A stretch of DNA of 13,410 nucleotides from Methanomicrobiales archaeon (GTDB lineage Archaea > Halobacteriota > Methanomicrobia > Methanomicrobiales > Methanospirillaceae), in contig JAAYPD010000045.1 of assembly GCA_012520015.1 (NCBI GenBank), forward strand, positions 1 to 13,410. The letters are read 5' to 3'. The translations under genes were made by a program, and so were the position numbers. Each line of letters starts with the position of its first letter. The first letter of the stretch is position 1. The notes beneath the pieces are model-generated. The model saw only the letters and a program-made list of their open reading frames with translations, was not told where the DNA came from and ran no database searches. Shown here one piece after another: positions 13,214 through 13,410 of the stretch.

Positions 13214-13410
13214 GTTTCGGGTGTGAACCGCGAAGCGGTTCATGTGGGTTTCTTTAATAGTTGGGTATTTTGAAAGTAATTCACTAATATTTTGATAAAT
13301 CATTACAATATTTCTTTTATTTTTTCCATAAATATCAAGGATGATCTTGTTTGATGAACTAATAGAAATGATAGTACCTCCTACATTCCACATTGTTATA
13401 TGCCCAGAAC
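13187..13410 (-). CDS. Doubtful ORF tail, open at the right edge
   Basis: The minus-strand frame is open from 13410 to a stop at 13187. It reads SGHITMWNVGGTIISISSS before continuing, with an ATG at 13393. I do not recognise it. The last 20 or so residues (from THMNRFAVHT on) are read through the GC-rich hairpin at 13224-13242 and look non-genuine. The upstream part, about 50 residues with alternating hydrophobic and polar residues, could be the end of a real protein that begins outside the window, with the hairpin inserted into or replacing its original terminus. AGGAGGT at about 13376-13382 is inside the frame and has no start codon at a suitable distance. Confidence 0.3.
   Translation of the reverse strand, partial: SGHITMWNVGGTIISISSSNKIILDIYGKNKRNIVMIYQNISELLSKYPTIKETHMNRFAVHTRNHENCNSYK
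13224..13242. repeat. GC-rich perfect hairpin (REP-like or transposon-end-like)
   Basis: TGAACCGC (13224-13231), loop GAA, GCGGTTCA (13235-13242): eight perfect pairs with a 3-nt loop. As plus-strand RNA, three G-U pairs would extend it to 11 bp. It stands out sharply from the AT-rich surroundings. Hairpins of this type occur as dispersed REP-like repeats and near IS200/IS605-type ends; no transposase is visible here, so its class is open. Confidence 0.5.

Noticed and set aside
1..13410. CRISPR array, toxin-antitoxin pair, intact transposase or integrase
   Set aside because: No regularly spaced repeats, no paired small genes of that type and no such enzyme motifs were seen on either strand.

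Overview
The window is a chromosomal stretch from a euryarchaeon, most likely a methanogen of the Methanomicrobiales and possibly Methanospirillum-like. This rests on an archaeal-type release factor aRF1 with NIKS and GGQ motifs, an EF-2 with a diphthamide loop, archaeal S12 and S7, a preQ0 pathway in a genome whose tRNA carries G15, TATA-box promoters and oligo-T terminators. The genus is an impression from protein style and was not tested by any search.

Layout, left to right. On the minus strand: the start of argS (cut by the left edge) directly behind prf1, then an operon read queD-queE-queC-Nudix hydrolase that makes preQ0, the precursor of archaeosine. A divergent promoter region of about 157 bp separates it from the plus-strand cluster rps12-rps7-fusA (str-type operon). 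Next on the plus strand are a secreted protein of unknown function, whose TATA box is flanked by inverted repeats, and a small HEAT-repeat protein directly after it. Then come minus-strand methionyl-tRNA synthetase with a C-terminal tRNA-binding domain, a plus-strand protein I do not recognise, a minus-strand DHH/DHHA1 phosphoesterase that overlaps it tail to tail by 14 nt, and a plus-strand tRNA-Phe(GAA). The last 500 bp are AT-rich and apart from one doubtful ORF tail at the right edge hold only inverted repeats, one of them a strikingly GC-rich perfect hairpin.

Most genes serve translation: two aminoacyl-tRNA synthetases, a release factor, two small-subunit proteins, EF-2, a tRNA, and tRNA modification precursor synthesis. 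The tRNA-Phe has G15 and C48, the pair that archaeosine normally stabilises, so the que operon plausibly acts on it. Two kinds of translation start are visible. prf1, queD and metS have TATA boxes placed so that the mRNA would begin within a few bases of the ATG and show no Shine-Dalgarno. rps12, rps7, fusA and the secreted protein have GGTGAT-like sites 3-4 nt before the ATG.

I found no CRISPR array, no toxin-antitoxin pair and no intact transposase. The features most worth a second look are the inverted repeats around the secreted-protein promoter, the hairpin in the S12 leader, the Nudix gene embedded in the que operon, the unrecognised 256-residue protein, and the inverted-repeat cluster at the right end.
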